Below are positions 1 through 12,324 of a DNA stretch of 64,000 bases, in pieces. The stretch is from NCBI GenBank assembly GCA_030737835.1, contig CM060855.1:9522128-9586127 (forward strand), given 5' to 3'. Under the pieces are notes generated by a model that saw nothing but the letters and a program-made list of their open reading frames with translations, was not told the DNA's origin and did not search any database. The stretch's first letter is position 1. Each line of letters begins with the position of its first letter. The stretch is from Acorus gramineus. Its lineage: Eukaryota > Streptophyta > Magnoliopsida > Acorales > Acoraceae. Made by a program: the position numbers and the translations under genes.

Positions 1-247
1 GTTTTAGGTTTTTGTTTTATTGGGAAGGGCAATCATAAATGTTGTCCATGCTTTACAAAATGAGGTTAAGAAATGAGGATAAAATCTATTCCACCTTTTA
101 CATAGAACAAAATATCCTCACTTATTTTCTCAAAATGCGGATAATTGTCCATGTTTTATCATTTTTTTTATGTCATATGGGATAACATGTGATTTAACTC
201 AATTATTTTCTTATCTCAACCCCTTATCTTAATGTCAAACCAGGCGG
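1..247. repeat. MITE-like repeat, left-truncated by window edge
   Basis: This stretch closely resembles the right part of the element at 11076-11538. Shared stretches include the ATGTCATATGGGATAACA block, and the right end reads GTCAAACCAG here and GTCAAACTAG there. It carries no coding capacity. The class is not certain. It looks like a non-autonomous DNA transposon whose left end lies outside the window. Confidence 0.55.
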
Positions 248-315
248 TAGTGTATACTCATCTATGGGTACTCCAATTTTTAATCATACAATTCCAAAAT
301 TTCTATATACACAGA

Positions 316-1133
316 TATGCCTGTCAATGGGTCAGGGTGGACTCGAACCCGGACCCGTCGGACCCGGATCTGCACGACCCGGATGATTGGTAAAAAAAAA
401 GGGGGGAGAGCTCACGAATTTGTTTGCCTTATCATTCTATTTAAATTTTTTTGTAATAAATCATCATTATTAATGAGACTATGTTTGAACATAATCTATA
501 CAATTTAAAAGAAGTAAATGAATTATTAAACAACATTCAAAACAATAATCACTAACATAAACAACATATCAACCTAAACAATAAACATAACTAATTATAC
601 AAACATTCAAAACAGTATTAACCTAACCAACATTCAAAACAATAAACACTAACATATTAACCTAAACAATAAACATAAATCATGCAACAAACTAATTAAT
701 TATACAAATTCAAAAGCTAATAAGTTAATTGTCCAAAATAAACCAACGACAATACATTACTAAGTTTACTACATATTAAACAACCAAGTTCTTGCAAGTT
801 AAAACATCAACACAACAAAAAATGTTATAATTATGATTATGATTTATGATTTATGGGTTTGTTATGATTATGATTTATGAACTTGTAGATACAAAAATAA
901 GTTAAGTAAGAAATAAAATTATGAATCAACTAATACTAATAGTCTTGTAATATATGAGCATATATTAATAAAACAATCGGGTCTAGGGTCCAACGGGTCA
1001 GGGATGGGTAGACTCGAACCTGACCCGTTTATATGTTCGAGTCTATTGGGTCAGATCCAACTTAGATCAGATCCGAATCAAATTAAATATATTATACGTA
1101 TAATCGGATCCGAGTTATCTGTTGACATGCCTA
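316..1133 (+). mobile_element. hAT-like non-autonomous element, copy 1
   Basis: An 818-bp element flanked by a perfect 8-bp target duplication, TACACAGA, at 308-315 and 1134-1141. The ends are inverted: TATGCCTGTCAATGGG on the left and TAGGCATGTCAACAG as the reverse complement of the right. Both subterminal zones are rich in GGGTC/GACCC words. The middle is AT-rich with repeated AAACAATAAACACTAACAT-like words and no reading frame. An 8-bp duplication is the hAT signature. Two more copies lie at 54610-55490 and 62357-63272. Confidence 0.85.
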
Positions 1134-2890
1134 TACACAGACAACTCGACATCCTTTCATAAATGAGTTATTATATGACAACTGGCATTCAAAATTCACA
1201 GAACAAACAAAGTAGGTACAGTTCGCCTAATAATTCATAATAAATTTCATCTCTGTCGTGGGCCATAAGTAATCATCTTCGTATCTTCTCCCTAACAATG
1301 CCGAGGACTTAGATTATGGGTCAACCACTCTTGTCTTCACTTAGTTTTTGTAATTTTACGGTAAAAATCCATGTAACTCTACTTAAACTGTATGAAATTC
1401 ATATAACTTCTTGATTTTTTTTAAGTCTATATAATCTTATAAAAACACACATGCAATTATAATCTATCAAGAAATATAAAATCATTATTTATAGATGAAT
1501 TTTTATATTTTTAACAAATTATAGAGGATTTTTGATATATTGTATTTTCACTCATGGTTAAACCAAATGAAATATTCATTAAATGTTTCTCATCTGTAAA
1601 TAAAAATTGAATTTAGAAAGTTATTTAGATTTACATATGTGTTTTTAAGGGGTTATATGGACTTTAGAAAAATTCAGGGGGTTATATGGATTTCAAGTAG
1701 TTTACATGGGTTATTTGGATTTTCTCCTTTTTAAATACAAAAAATTGGCTACAACTACACGAGTCTGAGTTTGGATCTAGTTAGAACTGACTTCGCTCAA
1801 TCATATCAGAACTACACATATTATTAATCGAACTACACAGCCTATGAATCGAACTCCGCACAACTAATTGTTGGGTAGATGTTTCACTTGTTATAGATTC
1901 AATCATTTATTTGATAAAACATGAATTCCTAAATATCATCAGTATAATATAACATATATCTAACAATTAATTGTCTAATTTCATTAATAAACTGTGTACT
2001 TCAATAACCGATAACTGTGATGAGACTATTCATGACGTAACCATCCGAAAAACCCCGCGTAACCGTCCTTAAAATGACGTCGTTTTACTTTTCTAAGCAT
2101 TCCTAGTCGTCATCCAATTAAAAATTCAGTCCTCTTTTTGTTTTCGGGATTTTGGCTTCTGGATTCCAAAAAATATCTTATTATCAAACCATCTATTGAA
2201 ATATTTTATATTATCAAAATATTTGCATCTTCCCTTAGTTTCGAATTTGTATTATAAATTTATTTTATAAAATCACGATAATAACATTTATCTTTTTCTA
2301 AAAAAAATCTATTGAAATTTTATTTTCATGGATATTTCTCAAAAAAGTTATATTACATACTAATGTTCTTTTATGAGATATATATACAATTTAAATCTTT
2401 TTTTTAGAGATATTGATAAAAATAATAATTTATTAAAAGTATTTTGGTAAAATGAGATTTTACAAGGATATATAAATGCCAAAAAAACTTTTTGTGGTAT
2501 AAAAGCAGAGAATATACCCTGCCCCCCCTCTTCTATGTTTCTCCCTTTTGTATTTCTTACGCTGTATTTTTGTTTTACTCTTGCATTCGGACTTGTATTG
2601 TGACACTTCTTAATGAAATCGTGGTAGAATGTTTACCTTTAACTAAAAAAAAACGGCCAAAAATATAATATTGATAATATATTAGGATTATTAGGTAGAA
2701 ATGAAGCAACAAGAGGGTAGAACAAATGGTGAATCAAAGCCCACATGGTGGGTCGTCATGCAATCCTTGTTAAGTTGAGCACACATAACCTTAAAAAAAA
2801 AAAAAAAAGTTGCACACACGTGGTTTTTCAATAAATATCATTTAAATTGGAGGTAATTGTATAAAATGGGTTTTGTTGAATTTAGACAAT
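1134..2890. other. Intergenic; one foldback MITE relic, possible LINE tail
   Basis: No gene is seen. About 1340-1735 is a diverged member of the foldback family described at 53975-54452; its right half keeps GGGGTTATATGGACTTTAG and GGGGGTTATATGGATTTC. About 2515-2655 ends in a weak A-run after text resembling plant LINE 3' ends (TTAATGAAATCGTGGTAGAA, then TTTACCTTTAACTAAAA). That LINE reading is a guess. Confidence 0.4.
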
Positions 2891-2906
2891 AGATGTCATT
2901 CATCGA

Positions 2907-2907
<1 letters not shown>

Positions 2908-2962
<55 letters not shown>

Positions 2963-3147
2963 GATAGGCTCTCATGAAGAAAACATAAAGTGACGGGTCA
3001 CTGGAACTTAAACAGTCTAGAGGGCTACACCAGTCCCTTAAGGGACTACACCATTTATTTCTACTTCTTGCGCCAGGCAAGCGTTGCATCATCGACCTCC
3101 CGCAGGGGGGAGGATGTCCCTACCGTCACGCCATGGCGTGCGGGGGC
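2908..3147 (-). mobile_element. SINE, minus orientation, with (TA)n tail
   Basis: A 240-bp insertion bounded by a perfect 16-bp direct repeat, GATGTCATTCATCGAT, at 2892-2907 and 3148-3163. Read on the minus strand it begins GCCCCCGCACGCCATGGCGT and contains TGGCGTGACGG, close to a tRNA box A. About 35 nt later comes GGTCGATGA, a poor box B. It ends in a (TA)n run of about 50 nt at 2908-2957. A long target duplication of this size, a small non-coding body and a simple-repeat tail indicate target-primed insertion of a tRNA-derived SINE. The perfect duplication points to a fairly recent insertion. The weak internal promoter boxes are the main doubt. Confidence 0.75.
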
Positions 3148-3204
3148 GATGTCATTCATCGATTTGATCTTAAATTAAAGAGGATGTTGCATTCAAAATA
3201 TTAA

Positions 3205-3420
3205 CCCTTGTATGAGGTGTGACATAGGTTATTCGGCCTTGATAGTTATATCGGGATAGATAACAATTCACGTAGAATAAACAAATTTTTGATTGATTAT
3301 CTTTTTTGTTATTTTTATTAGGAAACGTAAAATGCAATATTTTTTTGTTTGATTCACCCTATATAAACAGTGGATAAAGGTTGCTAAGATATGAATAAAA
3401 AATTATTATTTTTAAAATAT
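3205..3420 (+). repeat. MITE family F1, half element
   Basis: It carries the family's signature words TTATTCGGCC, GATAGTTATATCGGGATAGA and TAACAATTC, then a TTTTTGTTATTTTTATTAGG-like stretch, as in the fuller copies at 7163-7612, 14885-15412 and 43908-44415. The right half is missing. Confidence 0.55.
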
Positions 3421-3585
3421 CAACTTTGCACTTAGAATATAAATTTGTGTTTAGTGTAGTTGATGGATATAAATTAATTCATGATGATTGTAATTAAATC
3501 TGAACCGTCTAAGATCCTTAATAAATTGCATCAGCGGGGATCAAAGGAAGGAGATGACGAGGAGAAGCAGAGGCAACACATGGCC

Positions 3586-3587
<2 letters not shown>

Positions 3588-3617
<30 letters not shown>
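3588..3617. repeat. (GA)n microsatellite
   Basis: An uninterrupted GA dinucleotide run of about 14 units. No gene is adjacent. Confidence 0.9.
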
Positions 3618-3619
<2 letters not shown>

Positions 3620-3621
<2 letters not shown>

Positions 3622-4600
3622 TCTTGATTGTTGATTAAGAGATAGGATCGATCTTCCCTGTCCGACTGACCGTCAATGGAGATCTCTTGTCATGTCTAGT
3701 TTATCTTTTCTTTTGATAGTTAAAAGTCTTCTGTCGCTTTTATTGAAGATTAGTCAATGAAGATAAATTTTTATGAATCTAGGATATTTAAAGTGGTTCT
3801 AATACCATGTTAGAATAAGAGAGAGAAATAATAATGATCTTATTCTATTAGAAAAAGATTCAAACCATTTATATAATAATACATAATAGTGTTACACGTG
3901 TAATACAATAATATAATACATGTGTAATTTAACACTTTTACATAATCAATAAGATAAGATAAAAAATAAACAATTATTTGTAAAAGAATACACGTAATAC
4001 TAATTTTTTTCCTAAAACCCACGACTCAAAAAAATCATGTGCGGGTGATCTCAAATACCAATCCTCGCCAGCCGGTCATCACTTAACAAGTCCATTGCGT
4101 CTCAACATGAATCACCACATGTGTTATAATTATTAATGAAGTAGACAAGTCAATGCTCCACCCAATGAAGCTTCCACGAATCTAATTTAAACAATCAACA
4201 ACCCTACATTATTTTCGATTTTTCCCAAACAAACGTACTCCACACAGCAGATAAGCAGAACTTTCCTTGCAATAAAGATGACCCCTTCCTATGAATATAA
4301 TATAACACCTATTTAATACACTCAGTGTATTTTGTCGCTCTAATTATAGTCCTTATATATTATAATAGCACAATATGAACTGTGTTATCATAGTGTATAG
4401 AATTTTATTATAATACACGATTTAATTTTTTTTTAAATACAGTATTGAATCTCATTATATATGTTATTTTATATAATATTATATATTTCAATGAAAATAT
4501 ATATATATATATATATATGTTTTTAAAAAAATAAGTGTAAACCGGGACAAATGTGGGATATTATTTTTCAAAAAAATATTTATAAATGTTAACACCAAGA
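3620..4600. other. Intergenic region upstream of the PLAC8 gene
   Basis: AT-rich with no gene. About 4311-4425 is a diverged copy of a dispersed repeat (TTAATACACTCAGTGTATTT, later ATCATAGTGTATAGAATTTT) also found near 33545, 43385, 56270 and 62205. A short (AT)n run lies at 4498-4518. Confidence 0.5.
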
Positions 4601-4610
4601 GACAAAAAAA

Positions 4611-4617
4611 TATAAAA
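4611..4617 (+). promoter_or_regulatory. TATA box of the PLAC8/PCR gene
   Basis: TATAAAA lies 77 nt before the ATG at 4688. It is followed by a pyrimidine-rich stretch (CATCTCTCATCTC) near 4643, suitable for transcription start. This is inferred from position only. Confidence 0.55.
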
Positions 4618-4687
4618 ACCTTAGACAGGTCACACCAAGGCCTGCATCTCTCATCTCAATTAATCCATACCCCCAAAAAAAGAAAAA

Positions 4688-7600
4688 ATGTATCCTTCAG
4701 CCCCTCAGGAGTATGGAAAATACGGTGCAGGGGCGAGTCCGGTGCCAACGCCGCCAGCCGGCGTCCAGCAGACGTACTACACGGCGCCGCCCTATGTGAT
4801 GCCCACCGCCCGTGGCGGCTCAAGGAACGTGCTTCCCGGCCAGTGGTCCACTGGCCTCTGCCATTGCTGTGATGAACCTTCCAATTGTAAGCTTTGGTTT
4901 TTTATTTTTTTAATTACAAAAGCTGTTCTTCATTAGATAATAGTGATTCATACAATATATTTGGTTTTGTTAGGTTTGATCACAACGTTTTGTCCATGCG
5001 TGACGTTTGGACAGATTGCAGAGATACTGAATAGAGGCTCAGCTTGTGAGTTGTAGTTTCTCAAACTCATCTTTTGATTTCTCTCATCAATTATTTTTCA
5101 AAAATGATACACATCGCCCCGAAAATTCATCCTAAAAGGTCTTATATTTTCTGTTAAAATCATATGAAATTTGTTGATTTTTTTTTAAAAAATAAGTATA
5201 TGAACGATTTTTTTTGGTTGTTGATGAGTCCATCCATGAATAATAAATCTATTCAAGATAAATATATCGATGAAATGATTATTTAAAAGGATTGGGATAA
5301 ATAGGCAATTTCACTTCGATTATAAGGTCAACCATCCCCTCGATATATATATATATATATATATAACACGATGAAATGGTATGATTTGTATTTTGATTAG
5401 TTAACTGGCTCGAGGCACATAATACATAAATAAACACCTATGGACCATGTGCACGTGGCTCTAGCCATAGATGGATTTGTCTATTGACATCCTATAAACT
5501 TTTCAATCTTTGGTTGAACCTTAATAACTAATCTGTTTTATTTTATTTTGTTTTATTTTTTGAGAATCTGAATGGCTCAGTGAATCAAATCATGAATTGA
5601 TAATCTGTTTATGGTATTCAACACCCGTTATACATTATGTAGTTCGTGACTTGATATGGTAGGATAGAAAATGATTTTGGGGGGTGTCAATAGAAAAATG
5701 ACCAAATTAACTATAAAGCCTTTTCATACTTGACTTCTTGGCAGGTTAGCCATTCAAGTGTTCTTCCCTGGCTCTCGGATAGCTTATTCATGTATAAAAT
5801 GATTATACATGAATGGATGAGAAGTAGATTATTTTTTGTTTGATTCCTATTCTTTCTTTTTTTCCATCTGTTTGAATTATTTTAAATAAAATAAACAATA
5901 AATAAATTATATCAGCTTCCCCAAATATAGTTATATGAGTTTATTTTAATATATCAAGACATAATTTTTACATATAAACAAACATTTTTTTTTGGCCTAA
6001 AAAAAGGGGCTTTGGGGGCTGATAGAATAAGACCAAATTTTAAAAAGAAAAAAAAGGGAAAAAATTCAAATAGAACCACGTAAACTGTCTGAAATCTATA
6101 TAACCCCTTCGTTTTTTCTAAAGTCCATATAACCGGTTGAAATCACCTATGTAAATCTAAATAATCCTCTGAGTTAAATTTTTGTTGACAGATTAAAAAT
6201 CTTTTATGAGTATTTTGTTTGGTTAACTGTAATTGAAACACAGTATATCCCTTTAGATACAATTTGTTAAAAATGTAAAAGACCCTCTATAAATAATTAT
6301 TTTATCCCTCTATATAGATTATAAAATCCAATCTGAGATAAAATTATTATTTACAGAATATTTTTTTATATTTTTAACAATTTGTAAAGATTTTTTTTAG
6401 TATATTATTTTTTCAACTAAGATTAACCAATAATCTTAATTTATCAATAAAATTTTAATTTATAAGAGGTTATTTCAAATTTATATAAATATTTTTAGAA
6501 GGTCCCATGAATTTTAAGAAAAATTACATAATTATATAAAATTTGACCGGGTTTACGAGCGGTTACTTGAATTTTTTTTTTTTTTTTTATAAAAAAAGCA
6601 CAACTAGGGGAGGCTGTTTGTGTGCTTCGGAATCCCCAAACGTTCAATATTTTATTATCTTTAAATAATGCATGTTATTATTGGAATAATAATTCATGGC
6701 ACATGCCATGTCTCTTGAATTGATGGGACACATCGGTACTGACAAACTCTGGTTCCAACCAAATGACGGGTGTTGGTGTCGCAGCATGCGCGGCCAAAGG
6801 CACGCTCTACGCGTTAATAGGGTTGACTGGGCTGTCGTGCCTGTACTCGTGTTTCTACCGGTCCAGGTTGAGGGCCCAGTACGATCTGGTTGAGGCCCCC
6901 ACGGCGGACTGTCTGGTCCACTTCTGCTGCGAGCCCTGCGCGCTTTGCCAGGAGTATAGGGAGCTCAAGAACCGTGGCTTCGATATGGGAATAGGTAACC
7001 ATTTCTTTTCTTCTTCCTTCTCACTATCATCATCTAATTCATTATATTCTTATTTTTGGGTAGTGGGATAGTGGGGGAACAGGGAGGAATAAGAAAGAAT
7101 AAACTTAAAAAAAAACTTATTTGTTTGTAAGGTGCCTCTTAAAATTGTGTTATTTCACTCCGTCTAATCCGTTAGGTCCGTTTGGAGTGTGATGTAGGCT
7201 TATTCGGCTCTGATAGCTATATCGGGATTGATAACAATCTCTGTTGAATAAATAAATTTTTGTTTGGTTGTCTTTTTCTGTTGTTCTCATTGAAAAATGT
7301 AAAAGTGATAGTTTTGTTGTTTGATTGACCTTGGATAAAGTGATGATAAGTGGTGGATAAGAGATGCATGATAGTTTATACCACCACAAACGGAGGGTTT
7401 ATATAAAGGGGCTCGTATGTCAAATTACTGTCATCATCTCTTATAAATATTTATCCACATTTTATCCATATTCAAGTAAACAACAAAAACTTCATTATCA
7501 AGTTTTTCAACGATAATAACTAAAAACACAACTATACAGAAAATGACTTATTCTTTATCTATATTGAAATAATTATTTATCTCAAAATAGATTATATCGC

Positions 7601-8927
7601 TACCCAAATGAACCATAATAGAACATATATTCTACAGTAATAGTATTTATAACTATGTTACAATTTTTTTTTTCCATTACCTCACTTCAAAAAAATTCAA
7701 AACCTATTCGATTCGAAAAGTGAATGCATGAATCATCAAGTGTTATATTTTCCATGAAAAATTTATGAAATCCAACAAAAAATGTCAACCACTGCTGATT
7801 AGTGTAATGACACCCCTCCCACTGGTGTGAGCGACACAAGCGATTTGCAAGATAAGGTCCCATATTGTATTAAAGACCTTAGGAATCTATGTGTGGACTA
7901 ATACATATGTAGATGATACAAAACTGTTTAAGGTACGTATGTTTGATTTTTCATGTAAATCTTAATAATAGTATGAGTATTTCTTATATGTGATTCCCAC
8001 CGGTTGCAAGAATCTCTGTCTATCACACAATTGGTATGAACTCTATAATTGTAACATGTCATTTTTATTAAGTTTATCTAAGAATCGGCGAAAAAATATA
8101 TTATTTTTCTACTTCTCACATGCATCCCTAGGTAATACTTAACGTTGAATAGAGTACGTCCGTACATGACTACAAAAAATAAAAGATTTTGTAAACAAAC
8201 ATTTTAGAGTTTTTTTGGTAAATATTCTATTTTTTTTTGTTAAACTTTAATATGGGTTAGTTTACAAAGTTTTAGTTATGGAGGGACATATAGTAAAATT
8301 ACTCCAGTCTTTTTCTCACACTTCTTTCTATATTTCTTTTACATTTGGGTGGCATGCAAACAAAATACACCCTCCACAGATGCATGAAAAGTTTTCTTTA
8401 AATAGGTAAAGAATTTTAAGAATGGATGTTGTTTAGGTAATTTGGAGAAGTATTTATGATATAAGAGTACTCCCTAATTAAAACAAGGTGACTCATCTAA
8501 CCTAAAGGGTAGAGCAATGTGGTAGGATAATTAATCAACATGGTTTATATTCATATGTAATCCTACATAACACAGCATATGATGTAAGACTAAGGTTCTA
8601 CACAAATTGTATGCATTCATCTGCCACACAATTATACTGTTTACTTACTGAATTAGACTTCATTGTCGGTTTAATGAAACCATGGTATGTCCAAATAGTC
8701 TTTAAGATTAGCTTCTTGACATGAATATTCATGATACATGTTTTTTTTTTTCTTTTTTGAGTTGTTTGTACTCACTGTTATTTAGTTACTCCAAAAGTAT
8801 ATTGTTTTAACTGATAGTTTTCATGCTTCGATTTTCCTTTGAATGCGAAGGATGGGAGGCCAATGTGGACAGGCAAAGCCGCGGTGTTACATCTGTTCCA
8901 TCCATTGGAGGTAACATGATCAGATGA
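4688..8927 (+). CDS. PLAC8-family protein (PLANT CADMIUM RESISTANCE / cell number regulator type)
   Basis: Four exons: 4688-4886, 4974-5045, 6785-6994 and 8851-8927, joined in frame to give 185 residues. Residues 1-52 form a Pro/Tyr-rich cytosolic leader. W53STGLC is the usual family entry. Cys67-LITTFCPC-75 is the CLXXXXCPC signature. [20 protein letters not shown] (96-115) is the conserved hydrophobic segment, and [20 protein letters not shown] (133-152) is the second Cys-rich block. The tail continues [16 protein letters not shown]. Members are small plasma-membrane proteins that influence cadmium or zinc efflux or, as FW2.2/CNR proteins, organ cell number. Which role applies here cannot be read from sequence. 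The exon 3 acceptor (GTCGCAG|CA) was chosen because it restores SASC before the hydrophobic segment; an ATG at 6763 is then intronic. Introns 2 (1739 bp) and 3 (1856 bp) are long and host MITEs. Confidence 0.92.
6055..6575. repeat. Foldback MITE (family F3) inside intron 2 of the PLAC8 gene
   Basis: It opens with ACCACGTAAACTGTCTGAAA and ATAACCCCTTCG and includes the family word GTTAAATTTTTGTTGACAGA. It ends in a diverged inverted match (GGTTTACGAGCGGTTACTTG). Its companions lie at 12912, 53209 and 53975. Confidence 0.6.
7163..7612. mobile_element. Tourist-like MITE (family F1) inside intron 3 of the PLAC8 gene
   Basis: About 450 bp with inverted ends GGTCCGTTTGG and, from the other side, GGTTCATTTGG. 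The arms mirror each other: each carries a TAACAAT- or ATAATTATTT-type word, a CATTGAAAAATG-type word and TGGATAAAGTGATGATAAG-type words. A TTA/ATA flank is compatible with PIF/Harbinger. There is no coding capacity. Confidence 0.6.
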
Positions 8928-10215
8928 GAATATCTCTTTCAACAGCTCTATTGCTTTCTTCTTTATGATGTATGCGTGCGCGCGCGCAGATGTGGGCCTT
9001 CAAATTCCACTATTTGCGCAACCAAAAGTTCGTGTCAGTGACTTTGTTGCAATTTGTGTGTGTTCATATGGTCTGTAGGGATAGAGAGAGACTTCATTTG
9101 TGGATAAATGAAAAAAAAAAAAAAAACAAATAGAATCTCCTGATGTGGAATTTAATTCCATGATTGGTTATGTTTTGATTACAATATTTCTAGCTTGTCT
9201 TTTGAAGTTGAGCAGTGTTTATTCACTACACACAACGTCTAGATATTTCAAGGTATTGATAGTGAGGATATCCATTTGTTCTTCTTTGTCATTCACTCAT
9301 TCTCTGATTTGTTTTTGAGCAGAACTTACATGATTGCAATCCCAGTAGTGTGGGATTTTGAAAAGCTATATATTTTGGTGTTGGAAAATTTCTCCTAATG
9401 GAATGTTGGGGGGACAAGTGAAAAGTAACCGACTCCTAAAAAAAAAAAGAATTTGATATTATCCATGTCAATGAGTGAGAAAATGTCTCATTTTTAGAAA
9501 TGGTTGCAAACACATCAATGGAAACAAAAGAGGTGTGGAGAACTGAATTATAGTGTCGAAGGATTTTTTTTCACAAAGTCCCAACCTTTTCTTCACCGGT
9601 CAGAACCTCCATCAATTGTAGCTGTTCAAAAGAGACCACAAACAGCTATATGACAACTTGATATCCAGTTAGAATAGAGCTTAACAGAATAACAGTGACA
9701 AAAACTTGAATGTTCCATGAAATTTGGATATGCTTTTCATGACAGGCATATCCTCTTCTCCAAGTTATTCTATTTCAGAGTTTTAACCATGGAAAAAAAT
9801 CTCTTGTGAATTTGATAAAGTTCGATCGATACATGGGAAGTATCATAATTATACCATTCTATCCGAGACATAACACATTTTGGAGTCCGCAATATTAATG
9901 GAGGATTATCCATTATTGAAGGACAACCGTGATTTCCAATGAAAAGCCAATTAATCAAGATCCTTAATGAATAACCACTGACTATTAACAGAGGCAACTC
10001 AAATTGAAGGACTCACATGAGTTCTGGAAGCATGGTTTATATGTTCAATTCATTATGGCTTATAAAAACAGCCTTCACTAACATAAACACTATCATCCCA
10101 TATTTGAAGAAGAAAAGCAAGAAACCACACTACAACAAGCACCTAAAAAAGCATATATATAACAACTGAACTAAAGGCGAGTACACATCGCACAGACCAC
10201 TGCTTGGACCAATCT
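8928..10215. other. 3' flank of the PLAC8 gene; no further gene seen
   Basis: The first part is presumably 3' UTR and holds a short (GC)n run at about 8971-8987. The rest is unique-looking, AT-rich sequence between the convergent ends of the PLAC8 gene and the first small EF-hand gene. Confidence 0.5.
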
Positions 10216-10494
10216 TCAACTGATGACAATCCCCCAGAGCTCTCTCAAGTGCTTGATGAGGATCTTCATCTCAAACCTCCCTTCGATTGTATGGTTACCA
10301 TTGTTGTCCACCTGCCTCATCAGAAAGAAAGCCTTCCATCTTGGATTGCTCAGGCCGAGCCTTTGCAGCAACTCAGACAACTCGTGCATGTTAATGCGAC
10401 CGTCGCCATTGACGTCAACCTCTTTGAGGAGTGCCTTGAAACGCTTCATGGGTATGCGAGTGGTGTCTTTGGGCTTGTATGGTGGGATCACCAT
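10216..10494 (-). CDS. Small EF-hand protein, array member 0 (most diverged)
   Basis: A single exon of 92 residues. The start is the ATG at 10494; the frame stays open three codons further but without an ATG. Residues 27-38 (DVNGDGRINMHE) form a perfect EF-hand loop with D1, N3, D5, G6, I8 and E12. Residues 63-74 (DNNGNHTIEGRF) form a second loop with His at the Gly6 position and Phe at position 12, so it probably does not bind calcium. It shares the spacing LGL..PRWKAF and the C-terminus LWGIVIS with the other five members (HWGIVN) but lacks their poly-Pro leader. A TATAAAC motif at about 10567-10573 suits this start. No signal peptide or membrane segment is seen. Presumably a calcium sensor or adaptor; the target is unknown. 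Confidence 0.8.
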   Translation of the reverse strand: MVIPPYKPKDTTRIPMKRFKALLKEVDVNGDGRINMHELSELLQRLGLSNPRWKAFFLMRQVDNNGNHTIEGRFEMKILIKHLRELWGIVIS

Positions 10495-11075
10495 AGTGAA
10501 CAATAAGAGGACTAGTGAAGAAACTTGAGATGGATTATGCAGTGATGAGAGGGCCTTGGAGGTGTTTATAGTTTTATAGACCGGGCTTCATTGCCTTTAT
10601 TCCAATGTCAAAGTGAAGCACTGACACATTTCATGGAATAAGCTGTGCTCTTGTAGTGTTGTGGCTTTGCACTATAGTGCCTAGTTTGGCATAGCTAAGG
10701 ATCTGATCCCCCTATGCGCATATATGGTAACATTATTGCCTATAACTTATCCAAACCATGAAATTCATATTCATTTTGGGCTAATCTCTATTGCTTCTGA
10801 TTATTTATTTTGAATTGAAATCAAGAGTGTTCATACGATCCAAGTTACTTTCCAAACAATTGGCTTTTAATTATATCTAATACTCAACTTATGCACTTAA
10901 ATTGAAAGTATCACTAAGTGAAAGATAACAAAAATGGTGAGGCATAAAGACTGTTTAAAAAGTCATAAAATACTTTATTAATTTGCTATTAATGCACGTA
11001 AGATTTACAATTTTTTTTTCATGTTCATAATTTATGCCATCCAATAAAGTCTTGTTCTGTCGACAAAAACCTTAT

Positions 11076-11538
11076 GGCCTAGTTTGATAAAGGGATAAAT
11101 TTTTAGGATAAGTTAATCTAATTTATGAGGATAAAAAATCTACTATTTTTATCCAGATTTGCATTTGTTAATGCTTTTTATTATTCTTATTTTTTGTGTT
11201 CTTATCCTCAATCTTGCATTTGGATCAAATATGGGATAACTTCAAAATTTTTAAAAAAATTCCAAATCTATCTTTCCTATTAATTGGACATTAATGTTGT
11301 TTAGTGGAACACTTTTTTTTTTGAAAGATTAGTCATAAATGTTATCCTAATTTTACAAAATAAGGATAAAAAATTAGGACAAAGTCAGTTCTACCTTTTA
11401 CCCAGAACAAACTATCCCCATTTGTTTAGACAATTGTCCATGCTTTATCTCTTTTTTTTATGTCATATGGGATAACAAATGATTTAATCCAATTTTTTCC
11501 ATATCCCAACCTCTTATCTTCATGTCAAACTAGTCCTA
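11076..11538. repeat. MITE-like element, full copy (family F5)
   Basis: The ends are inverted: GGCCTAGTTTGAT on the left and GGACTAGTTTGAC as the reverse complement of the right. Both arms contain GGATAA/TTATCC words. It is about 460 bp and non-coding. A related right half begins the window at 1-247. No clear target duplication was found. Confidence 0.65.
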
Positions 11539-11539
11539 T

Positions 11540-12290
11540 CATAATAAGAAATATCTGAACACCCAAATGTTTTTGGACTTGGTCAAAATTAAGTATTGGG
11601 TGTCCATATAATTTTCTAATCTGTTCTTGTAGGACTTAATACAGTTCCGATTTAATGGAATTCGATGAACCGAATCTCACCGTCCAGTACCAGCTTGTAA
11701 AAGCAAGCTCTGAATTATTGAATCCAGAAGTTTATCTTAGAATAGAAACCAAAATAACATACTGTGATTTTAATCTTCAGAGCAATAATTTAGAAACTTT
11801 TGAAAAATAAAAAGAGAGAATCTTGGAACCTTTTTAGGCAGGTATCATGTGGGAGACCAGTTTCTCCACTGAGGTGGTTTATTCATCTGTTTTGGAAAAG
11901 CTTTAAAATGAAGCTTCTTGGAGAAGTATTGAAGAATCACTAGGCCATCGTCATCCAACATGGAATAAAGATGTACCAGCTTTGGATTATGAGCATATCT
12001 TGATCACACCGACCGATCTTATACACATTTACATAATTGATTGTTGCTTGCCTCCATGAATTTTCGTACACAATTTTTTTTTGTTATGACAAAATGCTGT
12101 TACTGATGATCAATCGAACTCTGTGATACTTGTGAATGCGTATACTTTTATCAGATAATAATACTGACATGACTTCTTATTTAGATACTCTCACATATAA
12201 TCTAAAAAACCATGTTTTGGTCAATACTAATTTCAAACTAAATTTACTTATTAGTCATAATACACTCTCACATATCCTCGGATGCCTTAT
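11540..12290. repeat. Conserved intergenic block of the EF-hand array, copy U0 (no gene attached)
   Basis: Shares, in order, words such as ACTTGGTCAA, GTTCTTGTAGGAC, CCGAATCT, CTGAATTATTGAA, GTTTCTCCACT and ATCTTGATCAC with blocks at about 21225, 25000, 28450, 32640, 37620, 39550 and 42310. In the later copies the block is followed on the right by a small EF-hand gene. Here it ends near 12290 and no gene follows. Confidence 0.7.
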
Positions 12291-12324
12291 CCGAGGGTAA
12301 TCTCGTTTCTACTTTGGGTATTTG

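Noticed and set aside
2988-3178. Plus-strand frame over the SINE
   Set aside because: It is contained in a non-coding retroposon and has no protein-like composition.
6763-7071. ATG at 6763 as a gene start ([14 protein letters not shown]...)
   Set aside because: The sequence is exon 3 of the PLAC8 gene. The splice at 6784/6785 restores the family sequence, and the ATG lies in the intron.
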